Positions 62,487 to 64,000 of a stretch of DNA of 64,000 bases are shown here, one piece after another (position 1 is the first letter of the stretch; each line of letters opens with the position of its first letter). A program made the position numbers and the translations under genes. Under the pieces are notes generated by a model. That model saw only the letters and a list, made by a program, of their open reading frames with translations. It did not search any database and was not told the DNA's origin. The stretch comes from Nitrospirota bacterium (GTDB lineage: Bacteria; Nitrospirota_A; Leptospirillia; Leptospirillales; Leptospirillaceae): the NCBI GenBank assembly GCA_021829515.1, contig JAKBPM010000004.1, positions 1 through 64,000 of the forward strand, in the 5' to 3' direction.

Positions 62487-63371
62487 ATGACTGAACACCA
62501 TTCAAAAATGAGTTCTCCTTCAGAAGAGCAATCTCTGCCCGATCCTGTTTCTTCGGACCTCTCAAAAAGGGATTGGGTTGTCCTGATCGTTGCGCATGGA
62601 AGTCCCGAGGAGAAGGGTAATATCCATTTCCGGCAGACTTTTTCCATGTTGTCAAAGATGGTGCCTTCCGAGATTGACCTGAGGCAGGGGTTCATCGAAC
62701 ATGCCTCTCCTTCTGTTTTGGACTCAATCAGGGACTCCTCTCCCCGGACGGCCGGCATTGCCATGGTTCCCTATCTTCTTTTCGATGCGGGTCATTCCAA
62801 AAGTGATGTTCCTTCTTATATATCGGAAGCAAAAAAACTTTTTCCCGGTCTGACTGTGATTCGTGAGTGGGCTCTGGGAACGGATCAGGTCCTCGTTGAT
62901 GTTCTTCTCGAGATCATTCCTCCGCCTGAAAAAGACAAGAAGGATCACCTTGTTCTTGTTGGCAGGGGAAGTCTGGATGCCAATGCGAATGCTTCCCTGT
63001 ACTATCAAGCCCGGCGTTTGTGGGAACGAAGGGGAGGGGCTGACCCCCAAGTCACATTCATCGGGGTGACGGAGCCACGGTTGTCTTCCGTCATGTCGGA
63101 GATGAAGACCGACTTCGATCGGTTGATCATCGTTCCGGTGTTTTTGTTTGAAGGGGTCCTCATGGACAGGATTCGCCATCAGGCCAGTTTGTTTCAGGAG
63201 AAAACGGGATATCAAGGGGAAGTTCTCGTCACTCCTGCCTTCGGAGATCATCCAATCCTTCTGTCCCATATGGCAAAAAGGATAAAACGCCTGCTTCACC
63301 TGGGGCGCACCCCCATGCCAAGATGGCCGATTGTAACGGCAGTTTATGGCAGCGCTGGCGATAATCATTGA
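62487..63371 (+). CDS. CbiX-type sirohydrochlorin chelatase (two-domain)
   Basis: A 294-residue protein with two CbiX/SirB-type halves: VVLIVAHGSPEEKG (residues 31-44) and LVLVGRGSLDANANASL (about 154-170), each followed by a conserved P.FLF(E/D)(A/G) segment (VPYLLFDAGHSKSD and VPVFLFEGVLMD). The second half lacks the His of HGS (GRGS instead), so one active site per chain is likely. It inserts cobalt (cobalamin, needed by HpnJ) or iron (sirohaem) into sirohydrochlorin. An N-terminal extension of about 28 residues precedes the domain. hemE follows in the same orientation. Confidence 0.85.
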   Translation: MTEHHSKMSSPSEEQSLPDPVSSDLSKRDWVVLIVAHGSPEEKGNIHFRQTFSMLSKMVPSEIDLRQGFIEHASPSVLDSIRDSSPRTAGIAMVPYLLFDAGHSKSDVPSYISEAKKLFPGLTVIREWALGTDQVLVDVLLEIIPPPEKDKKDHLVLVGRGSLDANANASLYYQARRLWERRGGADPQVTFIGVTEPRLSSVMSEMKTDFDRLIIVPVFLFEGVLMDRIRHQASLFQEKTGYQGEVLVTPAFGDHPILLSHMAKRIKRLLHLGRTPMPRWPIVTAVYGSAGDNH

Positions 63372-63405
63372 CTGAGAAAGAAGCATCAAGCCCGAGAGGA
63401 AAAAA

Positions 63406-64000
63406 ATGCGCCCTTCAGTAAAGAACGACCTTTTCTTAAGAGCCTGCCGGGGTGAAGAGACTCCGCGTCCACCCATCTGGATCATGCGCCAGGCTGGGCG
63501 TTACATGCCAGAATATCAGGCTCTCAGAAAAAACACGACGTTCCTCAACCTCTGCAAAACTCCCGACCTTGCCGCTTCGGCAACACTTCTTCCCGTTGAT
63601 ATGTTGGGAATTGATGTAGCCATTATTTTTTCGGATATTTTGGTTCCGGTGGAGGCGATGGGACTTGAGTTGATCTTTTCCGAAAAAAAAGGTCCGTCTT
63701 TTCCTTTACCGGTTCGAACACGTAAAGACGTAGAGGCTCTTTGTTCTCCGGATCCTCTTGAGAAAACCGGATTTGTTGCGAAGGCGATCAATGAGTCGAA
63801 CCGGAGAATTGATGGCCGCATTCCGTTGATTGGTTTTTCTGGTTCACCTTTTACGTTGGCAACTTATATGGTTGAGGGTGAAATTTCAAAGGATTTCAGT
63901 CGGGTCAAGAAAATGATGTTTCAGGATCCGGAAACACTGCATCTTTTGCTTGAACGAGCAACAAAAACAGTCATTGATTATCTGGGGATGCAGATTGATG
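63406..64000 (+). CDS. hemE: uroporphyrinogen decarboxylase (partial, runs off the window)
   Basis: Decarboxylates uroporphyrinogen III to coproporphyrinogen III in haem synthesis. The first 198 residues are present: PIWIMRQAGRYMPEY (about residues 23-37), the decarboxylase Asp region IIFSDILVPVEAMG (about 73-86) and GFSGSPFTLATYMVEG (about 143-158). GAGAGGA lies 5-6 bp before the ATG. The C-terminal part lies beyond the end of the window. Confidence 0.95.
   Translation, partial: MRPSVKNDLFLRACRGEETPRPPIWIMRQAGRYMPEYQALRKNTTFLNLCKTPDLAASATLLPVDMLGIDVAIIFSDILVPVEAMGLELIFSEKKGPSFPLPVRTRKDVEALCSPDPLEKTGFVAKAINESNRRIDGRIPLIGFSGSPFTLATYMVEGEISKDFSRVKKMMFQDPETLHLLLERATKTVIDYLGMQID

Noticed and set aside
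1..64000. CRISPR arrays, prophage, integrons or rRNA genes
   Set aside because: No regularly spaced repeats, integrase, phage structural genes or rRNA sequence were seen on either strand.

Overview
This 64 kb window looks like chromosome of an autotrophic, acidophilic iron oxidiser of the genus Leptospirillum (Nitrospirota). That is inferred from content: a reductive TCA (rTCA) cycle with two-step citrate cleavage (citryl-CoA synthetase plus a separate citryl-CoA lyase), a complete hopanoid cluster, a phosphoketolase next to transaldolase, and a small periplasmic class I cytochrome c. Base composition is near 50% G+C by eye, and TTG/GTG starts are common. No phage, integron or CRISPR array was seen; the only mobile DNA is one truncated insertion-sequence transposase.

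Layout. (1) 1-80: tRNA-Glu on the minus strand. (2) 0.2-11.7 kb: carbon fixation. ccsA, ccsB, a 49-residue membrane microprotein, a hairpin-rich leader, aconitase and citryl-CoA lyase run on the plus strand, followed by a PsiE-like membrane protein and an frdB-frdA-sucC-sucD block, then a peroxiredoxin. Together these cover succinyl-CoA/succinate/fumarate at one end of the rTCA cycle and isocitrate/citrate/citryl-CoA/acetyl-CoA + oxaloacetate at the other. (3) 11.8-12.6 kb: a small minus-strand pair (FmdB-type zinc ribbon and a lipoprotein). (4) 13.0-35.1 kb: a textbook dcw cell-wall/division cluster, mraZ-rsmH-ftsL-ftsI-murE-murF-mraY-murD-ftsW-murG-murC-murB-ddl-ftsQ-ftsA-ftsZ, continuing into pgeF-yggS-proC-yggT-divIVA-yggU. 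It starts with a near-consensus promoter and a recognisable MraZ operator. (5) 35.1-41.3 kb: a membrane protein, a dihydrolipoamide dehydrogenase-like flavoprotein, phosphoketolase and transaldolase.

(6) 41.3-49.2 kb: cytochrome c, the ISAzo13-type transposase remnant, and a tripartite exporter: a minus-strand operon of HlyD-type adaptor, double ABC ATPase and two ABC-2 permeases, with a divergent TolC-like outer-membrane channel. (7) 49.3-62.4 kb: a TPR lipoprotein, an unrecognised membrane protein, then hopanoid synthesis: squalene-hopene cyclase, an HpnG-like nucleosidase fused in frame to an outer-membrane barrel, HpnA, IspH, HpnJ, HpnI, a small DMT-type transporter and a CruF-like carotenoid protein. 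Isoprenoid supply (IspH), ring closure (Shc), side-chain modification (HpnG/A/J/I) and perhaps lipid transport sit together. (8) 62.4-64.0 kb: CbiX-type chelatase and the start of hemE, which runs off the window.

Most noteworthy: the HpnG-outer-membrane-barrel fusion; the structured leader and microprotein ahead of aconitase; a fumarate reductase flavoprotein lacking the covalent-FAD histidine; the MraZ operator array; and a duplicated C-terminal tail motif on FtsZ.
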